Source of the DNA: a virus
IMG/VR virus record: IMGVR_UViG_3300006793_007416
Location: 1 to 22,877 of that record
Reading direction: 5' to 3' (one strand)
Length of the DNA stretch: 22,877 bases
Shown here: positions 9,007 through 16,155 of the stretch, piece by piece
How positions within the stretch are numbered: position 1 is the stretch's first letter
Layout of the letters: every line of letters begins with the position of its first letter
Program-made: the position numbers and the translations under genes
Notes under the pieces: model-generated
Databases searched by the model: none
What the model saw: the letters and a program-made list of their open reading frames with translations, nothing else
Told to the model about the DNA's origin: nothing

Positions 9007-9016
9007 TTAATATAGG
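9007..9016 (+). promoter_or_regulatory. TATA-type promoter for the genes at 9037 and 9219
   Basis: TTAATATAGG preceded by CGGCATG; the TAATATAGG core starts 29 bases before ATG 9037. GGTGG follows the box but no clear dyad partner is present. Confidence 0.75.
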
Positions 9017-9036
9017 TGGTGCTTCGGTACCAAATC

Positions 9037-9222
9037 ATGGACCAACAAACCCGAACCATAACACTGCAAGTTCCAGTCGGAACACACTACGCCGCGAAAG
9101 CCCTTGAATGGCTGGCCATAACGAACGCATTCGTCGGTGAAGACACCAACGCCATGTACCTCGCCGTTGGGCAAAGTGCATACGCACCGTTGATTGTCAA
9201 GCGTGACACGGAGGAGGAGTGA
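9037..9222 (+). CDS. Hypothetical protein, 61 aa
   Basis: Begins MDQQTRTITLQVPVGTHYAA; ATG 9037 is set by the promoter (an upstream in-frame ATG at 9016 lies within the box). Compact protein with a predicted strand followed by helix (AAKALEWLAITNAFVG) and an acidic tail (DTEEE). The final codons carry GGAGGAGG, the ribosome-binding site for the next gene, and its stop codon overlaps a GTG, so the two are translationally coupled. Function unknown; the pairing suggests a shared job with the downstream glycosylase-like protein. Confidence 0.65.
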   Translation: MDQQTRTITLQVPVGTHYAAKALEWLAITNAFVGEDTNAMYLAVGQSAYAPLIVKRDTEEE

Positions 9223-9761
9223 CTGTGAATATATTCGCCACCCATGACGACCCGATGAAGGCCGCCGAGTGGCTGTGTGACCAGCATGTCATTTCGCAGT
9301 TCAAGGAGAGCATACAGATGCTCGTTGCCGCCGCCCTGTTCAATGGCTGTCCACCGTACCGTATGCCGACTACAAAGGCCGGAACTCACCACCGTGGTGG
9401 GTACAAGCACCACCCGTGTACCATTTGGGTCTCTGAAAGCCGAGAGAACTGGGGATGGCTACTGCTCCACACCGCAGGCTTGTCTCAGCAAATGACTCTC
9501 CGATACAACAACGACCACTCAATTCTACACAAGCAATTTGAGACGCTGTGGCTGGCTTCGGCACAGATTCAAGCCCACTTCCCTGACATTCCTCGTACCC
9601 CGTTCGCACGGGCCATGAACCAGTCCAAGGGTGAAAACCTGGACTTGCTTGGCCACGAATACACGACCATTGAGGCCTACCGTGAATACTACCGGCGAGA
9701 CAAGAAGTCATTCGCCACCTGGAACCGAGGCGCACCAGCCCCACCATGGTTTCACCTTTGA
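9219..9761 (+). CDS. Phage-type protein resembling pyrimidine-dimer DNA glycosylase (endonuclease V/DenV-like)
   Basis: About 180 residues of a phage family with the layout NIFATHDDPMKAAEWLCDQHV, then HHPCTIWVSESRENWGWLL, TPFARAM and YREYYRRDKKSFATW. The segment LCDQHVISQFKES resembles the active-site helix of T4 endonuclease V (LADQHLMAEYREL), with a Glu at the place of its catalytic Glu23. T4 endonuclease V removes UV dimers and uses an N-terminal Thr2. Two starts are possible: GTG 9219 (overlaps the previous stop, gives Met-Thr-Val, hence Thr2 after Met removal; SD spacing 4) or GTG 9225 (Met-Asn-Ile; better SD spacing of 7). I keep 9219 because of the Thr. Family placement is from memory of motifs and is moderate; a different nuclease/glycosylase role is possible. 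Confidence 0.6.
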   Translation: MTVNIFATHDDPMKAAEWLCDQHVISQFKESIQMLVAAALFNGCPPYRMPTTKAGTHHRGGYKHHPCTIWVSESRENWGWLLLHTAGLSQQMTLRYNNDHSILHKQFETLWLASAQIQAHFPDIPRTPFARAMNQSKGENLDLLGHEYTTIEAYREYYRRDKKSFATWNRGAPAPPWFHL

Positions 9762-9769
9762 CCGGCATG

Positions 9770-9779
9770 TATATATAGG
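9770..9779 (+). promoter_or_regulatory. TATA-type promoter for the microprotein at 9800
   Basis: TATATATAGG preceded by CCGGCATG, starting 30 bases before ATG 9800, with AAAC just before the ATG. It is the same extended box as at 16146. Confidence 0.75.
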
Positions 9780-9799
9780 GGTGACTGCTAATGTCAAAC

Positions 9800-9901
9800 A
9801 TGCCCGACAAAACCTGCCCCCTATGTACCGACTCCGACGCCCCTGTGTGCAACGAGACCGTGTGTCACGAATGTACGCATGACGCCACATGGAACGCATG
9901 A
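9800..9901 (+). CDS. 33-residue Cys-rich (zinc-ribbon-like) microprotein
   Basis: ATG 9800 to TGA 9899-9901. Sequence MPDKTCPLCTDSDAPVC, then NETVCHECTHDATWNA. Cys at 6, 9, 17, 22 and 25, with two CxxC pairs (CPLC and CHEC) 12 residues apart, plus His23 and His27: a plausible zinc knuckle or ribbon. It is far below usual gene-calling limits but has a full promoter at the standard position, which is the main reason for calling it. Zinc microproteins of viruses often act as regulators or adaptors; that role here is inference. It directly precedes the late promoter of the hub gene. Confidence 0.6.
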   Translation: MPDKTCPLCTDSDAPVCNETVCHECTHDATWNA

Positions 9902-9905
9902 AGCC

Positions 9906-9914
9906 TCAATAACC
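9906..9914 (+). promoter_or_regulatory. Candidate late-class promoter box for the hub gene
   Basis: TCAATAACC begins exactly 29 bases before ATG 9935. It matches the boxes at 557 and 20700 in the pattern T(T/C)A(A/T)(G/T)AACC, all before structural genes. Confidence 0.45.
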
Positions 9915-9919
9915 CCAGC

Positions 9920-9934
9920 GCCCCTTGAAGGGGC
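9920..9934 (+). promoter_or_regulatory. Hairpin immediately 5' of the hub start codon
   Basis: GCCCCT-TGA-AGGGGC forms a 6-bp GC-rich stem with a 3-base loop that ends at the base before ATG 9935. In a read-through transcript from 9770 it would crowd the start codon; in a leaderless transcript from the 9906 box it would be absent or incomplete. Alternatively it is a weak terminator after the microprotein (no T-run follows). Confidence 0.5.
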
Positions 9935-11740
9935 ATGGGAGAGGAGTCAGAGCGGTTTCAGCGCATTGTACGAGCGCCCGTGGACGACCCGTTCATTATA
10001 ACGCCGCCCAAGGTACTGCTGGACGAGGCCGAACGCTTAGGGCAAGACCCAAGGCGACCACGGACAGCCGTCGCACGGTGGGCGTCCAAGATATGGGCGG
10101 AGACCCAGCGTGAGCGCATACGGCGCGAGCCTGCTCCCGTTATGGACAATGTCCCCTCTGAGAAGGAACTGATGGAGCGACCTGCTCACTACCCCAGTGA
10201 CTTCGGTCTTGGCTTGATACCGTACCCCAACGAAGTCGGTGGCTGGACCTTGGATAAGACACAGACTACCTGCTACACCAGCCTATCTACGCCCCGACCA
10301 TTTGACCCACACCTACACGGAGACCTGACGAGCAAGACCGTCGGATTCGGCTATGGGTACATGGGCACCTCTCCCTTCCCCGACAGGTACGACATTGTCA
10401 ATCGGAGGGGTGGTGGCCCCCGAGGTGGATTCTCTTTCACCAGCGGCCCTACGGAGGGCAATTATCCGTCCACGATTCTACCGTCTCCGACCTTCAACCT
10501 CGGCGACCTGGGATTCAGCGACGGCGGGTGGAATCCCGAGGGACTTCAATACACCAACCGACCTCGTCAAATGAGACTCACTGGTCTACGAAACGGATGG
10601 CCTCACAAAGTGTTTTTCGTCAGGTCTCGCCAAGTATTCTTCCGCAACCTATACGGGCCAATAGCCTCGGACGAGGCGACTCCCAGGGCGCCGACAGTCG
10701 TGATTAACGGCAGTACGCCGATACATGGAATCCTTGGAATTGACAGCCAACACGAACTCAACACGCCGCGCCGATTGAGGGTCAAGGTCTCCTCGGTGGT
10801 CGGACGACGCAGTGGAATAGCCAACATCGGAGACACTGTCCAGGTCTACGCCGCTCCGAGGCGCTGGGCTAATCCACCACTGATATTCACCGGCTTCATA
10901 TCCGATGTGGAGGAGACCAGCAACGAAGTCACATTGACCTGCATGGACACGCTCGGATTTTTGACGAACGAGGTACTGCTCTCTGATAACCTCGTCATAT
11001 CCGGTGACGCGGCCTCCGTGATTAAGGGAATCATAGCCCAGTCGTCCTACGCCCCACCTATTGGCCGCATTAGCACGGAGAGCCTGGTTAGCGTTCCCAG
11101 TGGACTCAAATTGGAGGGCAAGACTCTACTTGAAGCGGTACAGACGGTGCTCGGTTTCATCAACATTGCACCAGCGCCCATGACGATATACGCCGACGCC
11201 AAGGGCTACATTCACCTGCGTTCGCTGGCCGAGCAAGACTCAACCTCGCTGACCCCCTTGGTAGGGGGTAGAATGCCTCGCACTGATGTGCCGCAAGACT
11301 TCTACCCGTCCGAGGTGGAGAGGATTCGTGGCGACCTGGACTTCTTCAATGTCGTGACGGTCAAGAACGACCCGCTCAAAATCAGCGTCACCTACCCTCC
11401 TGAGACCAGTAGCGACTATCCCCGTAGGCCGGTCCATAGGGTCGTCCGTGAGACGACTGTGACTGACGAGAGGCAGGCTGAACAGTTCGCTAAATTGATG
11501 CTCGCCAACAACGGTCGGAACAAAGAACAGTATGTCGTATCGGGTCTGCCTGAGCGCTTTGACATTTACCCTGGAGATGTTATGGAGTTCGCCACCTCAG
11601 CCGGTATCGCTGGTCGCCACCGACTGTTCTCGGTAGGCTGGGAATACAGCCCGTCTGGAGCGTTCATGACGCTCAACGCTGGTCGTCAAACGGCAAATCT
11701 AATCGCTACCTTGCGGTTTGCGAGCAACCTGTCGCTGTGA
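9935..11740 (+). CDS. Baseplate hub / tail protein (gpD/gp27-like), 601 aa
   Basis: The central and C-terminal parts (about residues 260-590) have the features of phage tail hub proteins: GDTVQVYAAPRRWANPPLIF followed by TGFISDVEETSNEVTLTCMD, the 'field of force' strand pair of late-control-gene-D/gp27 folds, then a helical stretch with IKGIIAQSS and a YPGDVMEFA / GRHRLFSVGWEYSPSGAFM C-terminal beta domain. The first 240 residues are specific: a charged helix (residues 1-80, LLDEAERLGQDPRRPRTAVA) followed by a Gly/Pro/aromatic-rich region. I infer a hub that caps the tail and holds the fibre. No early-type TATA box is present; a late-type box is at 9906. It is separated from the other tail genes by the replication block. 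Confidence 0.65.
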   Translation: MGEESERFQRIVRAPVDDPFIITPPKVLLDEAERLGQDPRRPRTAVARWASKIWAETQRERIRREPAPVMDNVPSEKELMERPAHYPSDFGLGLIPYPNEVGGWTLDKTQTTCYTSLSTPRPFDPHLHGDLTSKTVGFGYGYMGTSPFPDRYDIVNRRGGGPRGGFSFTSGPTEGNYPSTILPSPTFNLGDLGFSDGGWNPEGLQYTNRPRQMRLTGLRNGWPHKVFFVRSRQVFFRNLYGPIASDEATPRAPTVVINGSTPIHGILGIDSQHELNTPRRLRVKVSSVVGRRSGIANIGDTVQVYAAPRRWANPPLIFTGFISDVEETSNEVTLTCMDTLGFLTNEVLLSDNLVISGDAASVIKGIIAQSSYAPPIGRISTESLVSVPSGLKLEGKTLLEAVQTVLGFINIAPAPMTIYADAKGYIHLRSLAEQDSTSLTPLVGGRMPRTDVPQDFYPSEVERIRGDLDFFNVVTVKNDPLKISVTYPPETSSDYPRRPVHRVVRETTVTDERQAEQFAKLMLANNGRNKEQYVVSGLPERFDIYPGDVMEFATSAGIAGRHRLFSVGWEYSPSGAFMTLNAGRQTANLIATLRFASNLSL

Positions 11741-12005
11741 TGGGGTGAGAGGGCCGCAGTGCCTATGTTTCAGTCGGGTGCGACCCCCTCTTAGATGGTG
11801 AGAGGACCCCGCCCATGAGCACATATCAAGAGGTGGGGGGAACCGAGGTTCGCTTGGTTATAGGGGTCCGTCTCATATTGTCCTATATGCTTCACCTACA
11901 TAAAGGTTTCCCAATTTAATGATGGCGGCTTTTTCCAAAAAACCGACATGAAGAAACGCTCGGCATATAGGTTCTGAGGCACCTCAAGACCAAAAACCCA
12001 AAATT

Positions 12006-12131
12006 GTCTGCATCATTAGCCCCCCTACGGGGGGCTACCCCTAATCATTCATACAGACTTACACACTAATACACACACACATAATACAATATGTATGTAT
12101 GAAAGATAGGACAAGAAGGTCGGCATCATTA
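12006..12131 (+). repeat. Direct repeat pair GTCKGCATCATTA flanking the AT-rich tract
   Basis: GTCTGCATCATTA (12006-12018) and GTCGGCATCATTA (12119-12131) match at 12 of 13 positions. The first runs into the GC dyad at 12017; the second runs into the degenerate promoter box of the helicase gene. They may be initiator binding sites, or an echo of the CGGCAT element found upstream of several TATA boxes. Confidence 0.55.
12017..12037. repeat. Perfect 9-bp dyad, GC-rich hairpin
   Basis: TAGCCCCCC-TAC-GGGGGGCTA: nine perfect pairs and a 3-base loop, the strongest hairpin in this non-coding region. No T-run follows on either strand, so it is not an obvious terminator; it could be an origin hairpin or, in RNA, a leader structure. 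Confidence 0.75.
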
Positions 12132-12137
12132 AGAGGG
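12129..12137 (+). promoter_or_regulatory. Degenerate TATA-type promoter for the MCM-like gene
   Basis: TTAAGAGGG followed by TGGGG, preceded by CGGCATCA, beginning 31 bases before ATG 12160. It keeps the upstream CGGCAT and the downstream GGTGG but has GAG where others have ATA. The intact-looking box at 11961-11971 might serve as a second, distal promoter. Confidence 0.5.
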
Positions 12138-12159
12138 TGGGGTGGGGCTGGCTGGAACC

Positions 12160-14151
12160 ATGACCCCTGACTTCGCCGTTCACCAAAGCACCGATTCATC
12201 CTCGGATTTCCTATTTGACGCCGCCGAATTGTCGGTGCGTTTGACCTTCCTGTCGTCCACCAAGGGACGCATGGAGTTCTCAGCCGAGGTCAATGGCGAG
12301 CCGAAGGGGAAGGTCAATGTCCTGTCTCAGCACTCAATCGCTCGGCTCTCCAAGTCGTGCTTGGAAGACGCTGACAAGGTCGCTGAGTTCACTGCGACGA
12401 TGCTCAAGGCCGGTGTGATTCTACGAGAGGGAACCTATGTCGTGGCTACTCAACAGAACAAGGTTGAGGCCGAGGTTGACTCCCTGACTGGGGAGCATAG
12501 CACCTACGGTGAGATTGAGCCTACAACGATTGGGAAGTTCCTCGGGGAGCGATTCCTACTGGACCGCATCAACGAGATTCTCCACGAGAGCCGTGAGACG
12601 CCGTTCGTCGGCGACGATGCAAACCTGCTACTCACCTTCCTCGTGTTCCTGTCATGCAAGACCGACAACCCACTCAACCTGGAGATGATTGGTCAGTCGT
12701 CAAGCGGGAAGACCTACATGACTCTGACCGCTCGCAACGGCTTCCCCAAGTCCATGATTATGGTACTCGCTGGTGCTTCCAAGGAGGCCCTCAAGTACGA
12801 CTACGATGAGGTGGACGAGGACGGGAACTTCATTGTCAATGTGGACGGCCGGTGCATCGTTGTACTGGAGAAGGACGAGTCCTTCGCCTTCATTCGCAAG
12901 ATGAAGCCCATTATGTCCGGTGACGACACCGAACTGGTGTGGAAGACCCCGATTAAGAACGAACTGTCCGGTGAAATTGAGACTCGTGACTTCATCATCC
13001 GAGGTCGCCCGTCGTTCATCACCCTGACGACTCGCAACCCCTCCGAGCAAGAGCAAATCACCCGTCAATTGATTATGACCCCCGATACCACGGTTGAGAA
13101 GGTCGGCGAAGTGGTTCGCAACGCACTGCTGGCCAAGGCCCGACCTGAGAAGTTCTCGGTCCACCCCGACCTGAAAATGCTCCAAGCGTCCATGCTGTCT
13201 TTGAACCGATACAAGGTCCGCAACATATTCGCACCACTGATGGTCAATTTCTTCCCTGCCCGCAACGCTCAACACCAGCGTGACATTGGAAAAGTGCTGT
13301 CAATTATTGACGCTATCACCCTGCTTCACCAAAGCCAGCGACCTGTCCAGCGGATTGACGGCGAGGAGTACCTATTGTCGTCCGTAGAGGACAATGTCAT
13401 TGGACTGATGCTGTGCGATTTGGTGCTTCGGGCCAGCCTATCTGGTGTTCCCGACGACACATGGACGGTGTACCAGCAAATGTCAGCCATGACCGAGGCC
13501 AAGCGACCACTGAGCGAGGACAACATTCTCCAGTGGCTGGGCATCCACGCCTTCACTATCACCAAGAACGCCCTCAAAGAGAAGCACCTGCCGACCCTGG
13601 AAGACGCTGGGTTGATTGAGACCGCTCGCCGTGGCGGAGGCCGTGGCGGGGGCAAGAAGACCTACAAATTGGTCAAGTCCCGACTCGGACTGATGGACGA
13701 CTACGCATTGTCACCACTGTTCGTGGAGACCGCCGCCGCCAATTTGACCACGATAACGAGCGATTTCAACGATGTTCTGAGCACCGCTGACGCTCCGGTG
13801 CATGGACACCCCCTCAAGGCCAAAGACTCGGCTCTACTGCGCTCTATTGGATGCTTGACCAAGGAAGCCTCCAAGGTGTGGCGTGCTCTGTTCCTACCGT
13901 CCTACCTGAGGCCCGCTGGCCGCAACACCCTTCTATGGGACATTGTCGGCAAGAACTCCAAACACCGTGACTCGCTCTTCAAGGGCGACGCTTGGTTCAA
14001 GGAGACCACCGGTGCTACTGACGCTCTCAGCAAGCGCCGTGAGGTCAAGCAAGCGATTAAGACAGCCTCGCAGTCTACCACTTTGGACAGCGAAGAACTG
14101 TGGGAAGCCATGATGGATGCTCACCTTGACAACCTTGAAGACGAGGTTTGA
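12160..14151 (+). CDS. MCM-like AAA+ ATPase, probable replicative helicase/initiator (663 aa)
   Basis: Walker A GQSSSGKT at residues 178-185, Walker B-like CIVVLEKDE at about 232-240, followed by PIMSGDDTELVWKTP and a sensor-1 type strand FITLTTRN at about 286. This layout (SSSGKT, then ALKYDYDE, LEKDE, TTRN, RQLIMTPD) is that of the MCM-like helicases carried by many archaeal and bacterial mobile elements, often linked to primases. A winged-helix-like segment with a Gly/Arg turn (DAGLIETARRGGGRGGGKKT, ending near residue 497) follows the ATPase core. The N-terminal 150 residues look like a beta-rich DNA-binding domain. ATG 12160 is preferred to the GTG at 12142. It lies next to the candidate origin and directly upstream of the SSB, which fits replication initiation and unwinding. 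No primase motif is seen in it. Confidence 0.75.
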   Translation: MTPDFAVHQSTDSSSDFLFDAAELSVRLTFLSSTKGRMEFSAEVNGEPKGKVNVLSQHSIARLSKSCLEDADKVAEFTATMLKAGVILREGTYVVATQQNKVEAEVDSLTGEHSTYGEIEPTTIGKFLGERFLLDRINEILHESRETPFVGDDANLLLTFLVFLSCKTDNPLNLEMIGQSSSGKTYMTLTARNGFPKSMIMVLAGASKEALKYDYDEVDEDGNFIVNVDGRCIVVLEKDESFAFIRKMKPIMSGDDTELVWKTPIKNELSGEIETRDFIIRGRPSFITLTTRNPSEQEQITRQLIMTPDTTVEKVGEVVRNALLAKARPEKFSVHPDLKMLQASMLSLNRYKVRNIFAPLMVNFFPARNAQHQRDIGKVLSIIDAITLLHQSQRPVQRIDGEEYLLSSVEDNVIGLMLCDLVLRASLSGVPDDTWTVYQQMSAMTEAKRPLSEDNILQWLGIHAFTITKNALKEKHLPTLEDAGLIETARRGGGRGGGKKTYKLVKSRLGLMDDYALSPLFVETAAANLTTITSDFNDVLSTADAPVHGHPLKAKDSALLRSIGCLTKEASKVWRALFLPSYLRPAGRNTLLWDIVGKNSKHRDSLFKGDAWFKETTGATDALSKRREVKQAIKTASQSTTLDSEELWEAMMDAHLDNLEDEV

Positions 14152-14154
14152 CCT

Positions 14155-14163
14155 TCATATAGG
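14155..14163 (+). promoter_or_regulatory. TATA-type promoter for the SSB gene
   Basis: TCATATAGG then TGGGG, starting 29 bases before ATG 14184 and only 3 bases after the helicase stop codon. No dyad partner for GGTGG. Confidence 0.75.
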
Positions 14164-14183
14164 TGGGGATTCAAGGGAAGGAT

Positions 14184-15350
14184 ATGTCAGCCAAAAACCT
14201 GCCTACCTCCGTGAAGAGCCGCCTACAACCGTTCATTGACAAAGGGATTCAAAATGGGATTTTCCAAGATGCGTCTCCTGTCGTTGCACTGTACCGAAAG
14301 AAAGCAAGCGAACTCAAAGACACTGTCGCCGAACTCGGCGGTATGAAGTCCAAGAACGCACAATTGTTCGTTGCGAACTGCGTCATGACCGACCTGTCAG
14401 CCATGCTTCGTCAGAAGTCCTACATGGCCCACCTTGATGTGTGGACCGTTGACTCCCGAATGACCCGCACCGGCCGTGCTATGGCCAATGTGTTCGGCCA
14501 AGTCGTCATTGAAGACGGTGACTCAGTCATGGACCCAGCACTCTTCAAAATGTCCCTCTGGGACGAAGACGCCGCTCTCGCCGACGACCTCGTTGGTGGA
14601 CTGTCCTACAACGCTTCCCTCTCGTGTCGCAACCTTGACAACGAGGTTCTTGACCTCCGACCACTCTCAGGAATGACCATGTTCACCGAGGAAGAGTACA
14701 CCCACGGCGACCAAGCCGAGGTGCTCAAGGAAACCTACGATGTGACGCCGATTGCTGAACTTGAAAACGAGATTTCACGCAACCGCAACGACTACCGCAT
14801 GGTCCAGGCCACCGTGTCCTACGCCGGTGTTCAAACCAGCAAGACGGGCAACACCTTCGGGAAAATGCTCCTCAAGGACGAGTCCACCATGACCATTGAA
14901 GCGATTGAGTCCGGCGAAGGCCTCATGCTCAACGCTCTCTGTGACACTGCGACCGCCAACCGCTTCGGCAAGTACAGCGAAGTGTTGGCCCTCGTGACCA
15001 CCTCCATGTCTGACCAATACGGTCTCTCAGCCACCATTGAGTGCGCTGTCGGCCTCGTGGTCATTGCTCCACCCAAGGTAGAGGCACCAAAGTCCGGCGA
15101 CGACGCTGAGGACAACGCCTCTGACTACTTCTCCACGACACCGACCATTGACTTGGACGACGACGATGAAGCCGAAGAGGAGTCTGACACCACTGAAACA
15201 CCAGCCGAAGCCGCACCCGCAACCGAGGCAAGTGACTCAGAGGACGCAGACTCCTCCGAGGCTCCAAAGGCAAAGGCCGCACCCAAAGAGGGTGAAGAAG
15301 GCTGGACTGCCGAAGGCGACGACGACGACTGGGACGACGACTGGGACTGA
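14184..15350 (+). CDS. OB-fold single-stranded DNA-binding protein with acidic tail (388 aa)
   Basis: The middle part reads as an OB-fold strand set (YRMVQATVSYAGVQTSKTG, NTFGKMLLKDESTMTIEAI), comparable to RPA/SSB domains; an earlier region (MANVFGQVVIEDGDSV and following) may be a second one. The last 90 residues are a disordered Ala/Glu/Asp/Ser-rich linker ending in DDDDWDDDWD, the acidic, aromatic tail by which SSBs and phage gp32-type proteins recruit partners. Start at ATG 14184 by the promoter rule. Position between the MCM-like helicase and the recombination genes supports the role. The sequence is too divergent to name a precise family by eye. Confidence 0.7.
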   Translation: MSAKNLPTSVKSRLQPFIDKGIQNGIFQDASPVVALYRKKASELKDTVAELGGMKSKNAQLFVANCVMTDLSAMLRQKSYMAHLDVWTVDSRMTRTGRAMANVFGQVVIEDGDSVMDPALFKMSLWDEDAALADDLVGGLSYNASLSCRNLDNEVLDLRPLSGMTMFTEEEYTHGDQAEVLKETYDVTPIAELENEISRNRNDYRMVQATVSYAGVQTSKTGNTFGKMLLKDESTMTIEAIESGEGLMLNALCDTATANRFGKYSEVLALVTTSMSDQYGLSATIECAVGLVVIAPPKVEAPKSGDDAEDNASDYFSTTPTIDLDDDDEAEEESDTTETPAEAAPATEASDSEDADSSEAPKAKAAPKEGEEGWTAEGDDDDWDDDWD

Positions 15351-15388
15351 TTCCAATTCATGAGGCACTGGCGTTTCATACCGCCCGT

Positions 15389-15475
15389 GTGTGCCGAGGC
15401 GTTGTTCCTACGAGTTCCTTTCATTCTCTCGTAGGCAGGTCTCACTTGCCTGTTCCATTGGGCGCTTCGGCACAC
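15389..15475 (+). ncRNA. Candidate structured RNA: three-way junction
   Basis: P1 pairs 15389-15401 with 15463-15475 (13 bp, one G-U: GTGTGCCGAGGCG with CGCTTCGGCACAC). Inside it P2 pairs 15407-15414 with 15428-15435 (8 perfect bp, CCTACGAG/CTCGTAGG, 13-base loop). P3 follows with no gap: CAGG/CCTG (15436-15439 with 15449-15452) or CAGGT/ACTTG. The region lies between the SSB stop and the Nudix gene and has no credible gene. It could be an independent RNA, a leader element of the Nudix gene, or a DNA structure (origin). No TATA box stands just upstream, so it may be processed from the SSB transcript. No known RNA family is recognised. Confidence 0.5.
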
Positions 15476-15488
15476 CCTCACCTTCCAT

Positions 15489-15524
15489 GGAGGCAGGGGT
15501 TTAGGGGTTTTTACCCCTGCTTCC
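15489..15524 (+). repeat. 12-bp hairpin with an alternative inner hairpin
   Basis: GGAGGCAGGGGT pairs with ACCCCTGCTTCC (one G-U) around a 12-base loop; inside, GGGGT (15504-15508) can pair with the same ACCCC (15513-15517), giving mutually exclusive folds, as in attenuators. It starts 13 bases after the three-way junction. TTTTT lies in the loop, so it is not a standard terminator. Confidence 0.55.
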
Positions 15525-15533
15525 GCCTGGAGA

Positions 15534-15566
15534 GATTCAAACCGACGCCCTTCCGATTCAAACCGA
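15534..15566 (+). repeat. Direct repeat GATTCAAACCGA x2, 21-base period
   Basis: Exact 12-base copies at 15534-15545 and 15555-15566, about two helical turns apart, upstream of the Nudix start at 15595. The period suits binding of a protein to one face of DNA. TCAAACC is loosely like the late box TCAATAACC, but the second copy is 37 bases from the ATG, not 29. Confidence 0.6.
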
Positions 15567-15594
15567 AAGGTCTGAAGAATCGCCACTTGAAGAG

Positions 15595-16137
15595 ATGAAC
15601 AATATGGACAATGTCAACAACAACCCTACCTGGAAGCCTGAATACCGAGAAGCCTGTGGTATAGTGACCACATACAGAGGCGAGAAGCCAATGATTCTCG
15701 TTGTCCGACGCTCTGCCCTTGAAGACACCTGTCAAGGTCTATGGGAAGTCGCTGGCGGCAAGGTTGACGAAGGCGAGACGATTTACTGGACGGCCCGCAC
15801 TGAACTCCGTGAGGAGACTGGTCTTGACCGCTCCCCGACCTACATGACCACCCACTACGACCACAAGAAGGCCAAGGCATACCACCTCTTTGTAGACGCA
15901 CATGTCACCAAGCCTGAGGTCACTTTGTCCTTTGAGCACGACGAATACAAGTGGATAAGTCTCGGCGAACTTCGCGCTTGGGTCAACGATAGCCCCGATA
16001 CGATTAGCCACCACCTCGCTCACTGGGTCAACGACTGTATTGACTCCAATACCCTACACGGTCACTTCACCTACACGACCATGGCTGAGGGAGTTCCTTT
16101 CTCAACCTGGAGTACCGCTTCATGGTATGATGTTTGA
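15595..16137 (+). CDS. Nudix hydrolase (180 aa)
   Basis: Nudix hydrolases cleave nucleoside diphosphates linked to another group, for example damaged or surplus dNTPs. The Nudix box spans residues 54-77: GGKVDEGETIYW then TARTELREETGL, matching GX5EX7REUXEEXGU except that the first Arg of REU is Thr; the metal-binding Glu residues (70, 73, 74) are kept. The N-terminal strand (ACGIVTTYRGEKPMILVVRR) and the acidic strand after the box (FEHDEYKWISLGEL) agree with the fold. A C-terminal 30-residue extension (NTLHGHFTYTTMAEG) is not typical. Start at ATG 15595; ATG 15604 is an alternative. No TATA box is present at the usual distance; repeats and RNA structures precede it. In a virus it may cleanse nucleotides or act on host cofactors; the substrate cannot be read from the sequence. 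Confidence 0.85.
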   Translation: MNNMDNVNNNPTWKPEYREACGIVTTYRGEKPMILVVRRSALEDTCQGLWEVAGGKVDEGETIYWTARTELREETGLDRSPTYMTTHYDHKKAKAYHLFVDAHVTKPEVTLSFEHDEYKWISLGELRAWVNDSPDTISHHLAHWVNDCIDSNTLHGHFTYTTMAEGVPFSTWSTASWYDV

Positions 16138-16145
16138 GCGACATG

Positions 16146-16155
16146 TATATATAGG
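16146..16155 (+). promoter_or_regulatory. TATA-type promoter for the gene at 16175
   Basis: TATATATAGG after GCGACATG, 29 bases before ATG 16175, 8 bases after the Nudix stop. Dyad TAGG-GGTACA-CCTA at 16152-16165; AAAC before the ATG. Confidence 0.8.

Larger units (their letters stand above)
11741..12159 (+). other. Non-coding AT-rich region: candidate replication origin and/or long leader of the helicase gene
   Basis: This 419-base stretch has no credible gene. It holds, in order: a stem TGAGAGGG/CCCTCTTA (11746-11753 with 11786-11793) just after the hub stop, whose 3' arm could instead pair with a second copy of GGTGAGAGG at 11797-11805; a promoter-like TTATAGGGG (11858-11866); an A/T hairpin CGGCTTTTT/AAAAAACCG (about 11927-11946); a second promoter-like GCATATAGG after CGGC (11961-11971) with the dyad TGAGGCACCTCA (11975-11986); a perfect GC dyad (12017-12037); an AT-rich CA/TA alternating tract (about 12040-12110); and a 13-base repeat at both ends of that tract. 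Dyads, an unwinding-type tract and repeats beside an AAA+ helicase gene are typical of origins. Confidence 0.5.

Noticed and set aside
15534-15566. Resemblance of GATTCAAACC to a tRNA T-arm
   Set aside because: No acceptor stem, anticodon arm or CCA context can be built around either copy; the repeat nature explains it better.
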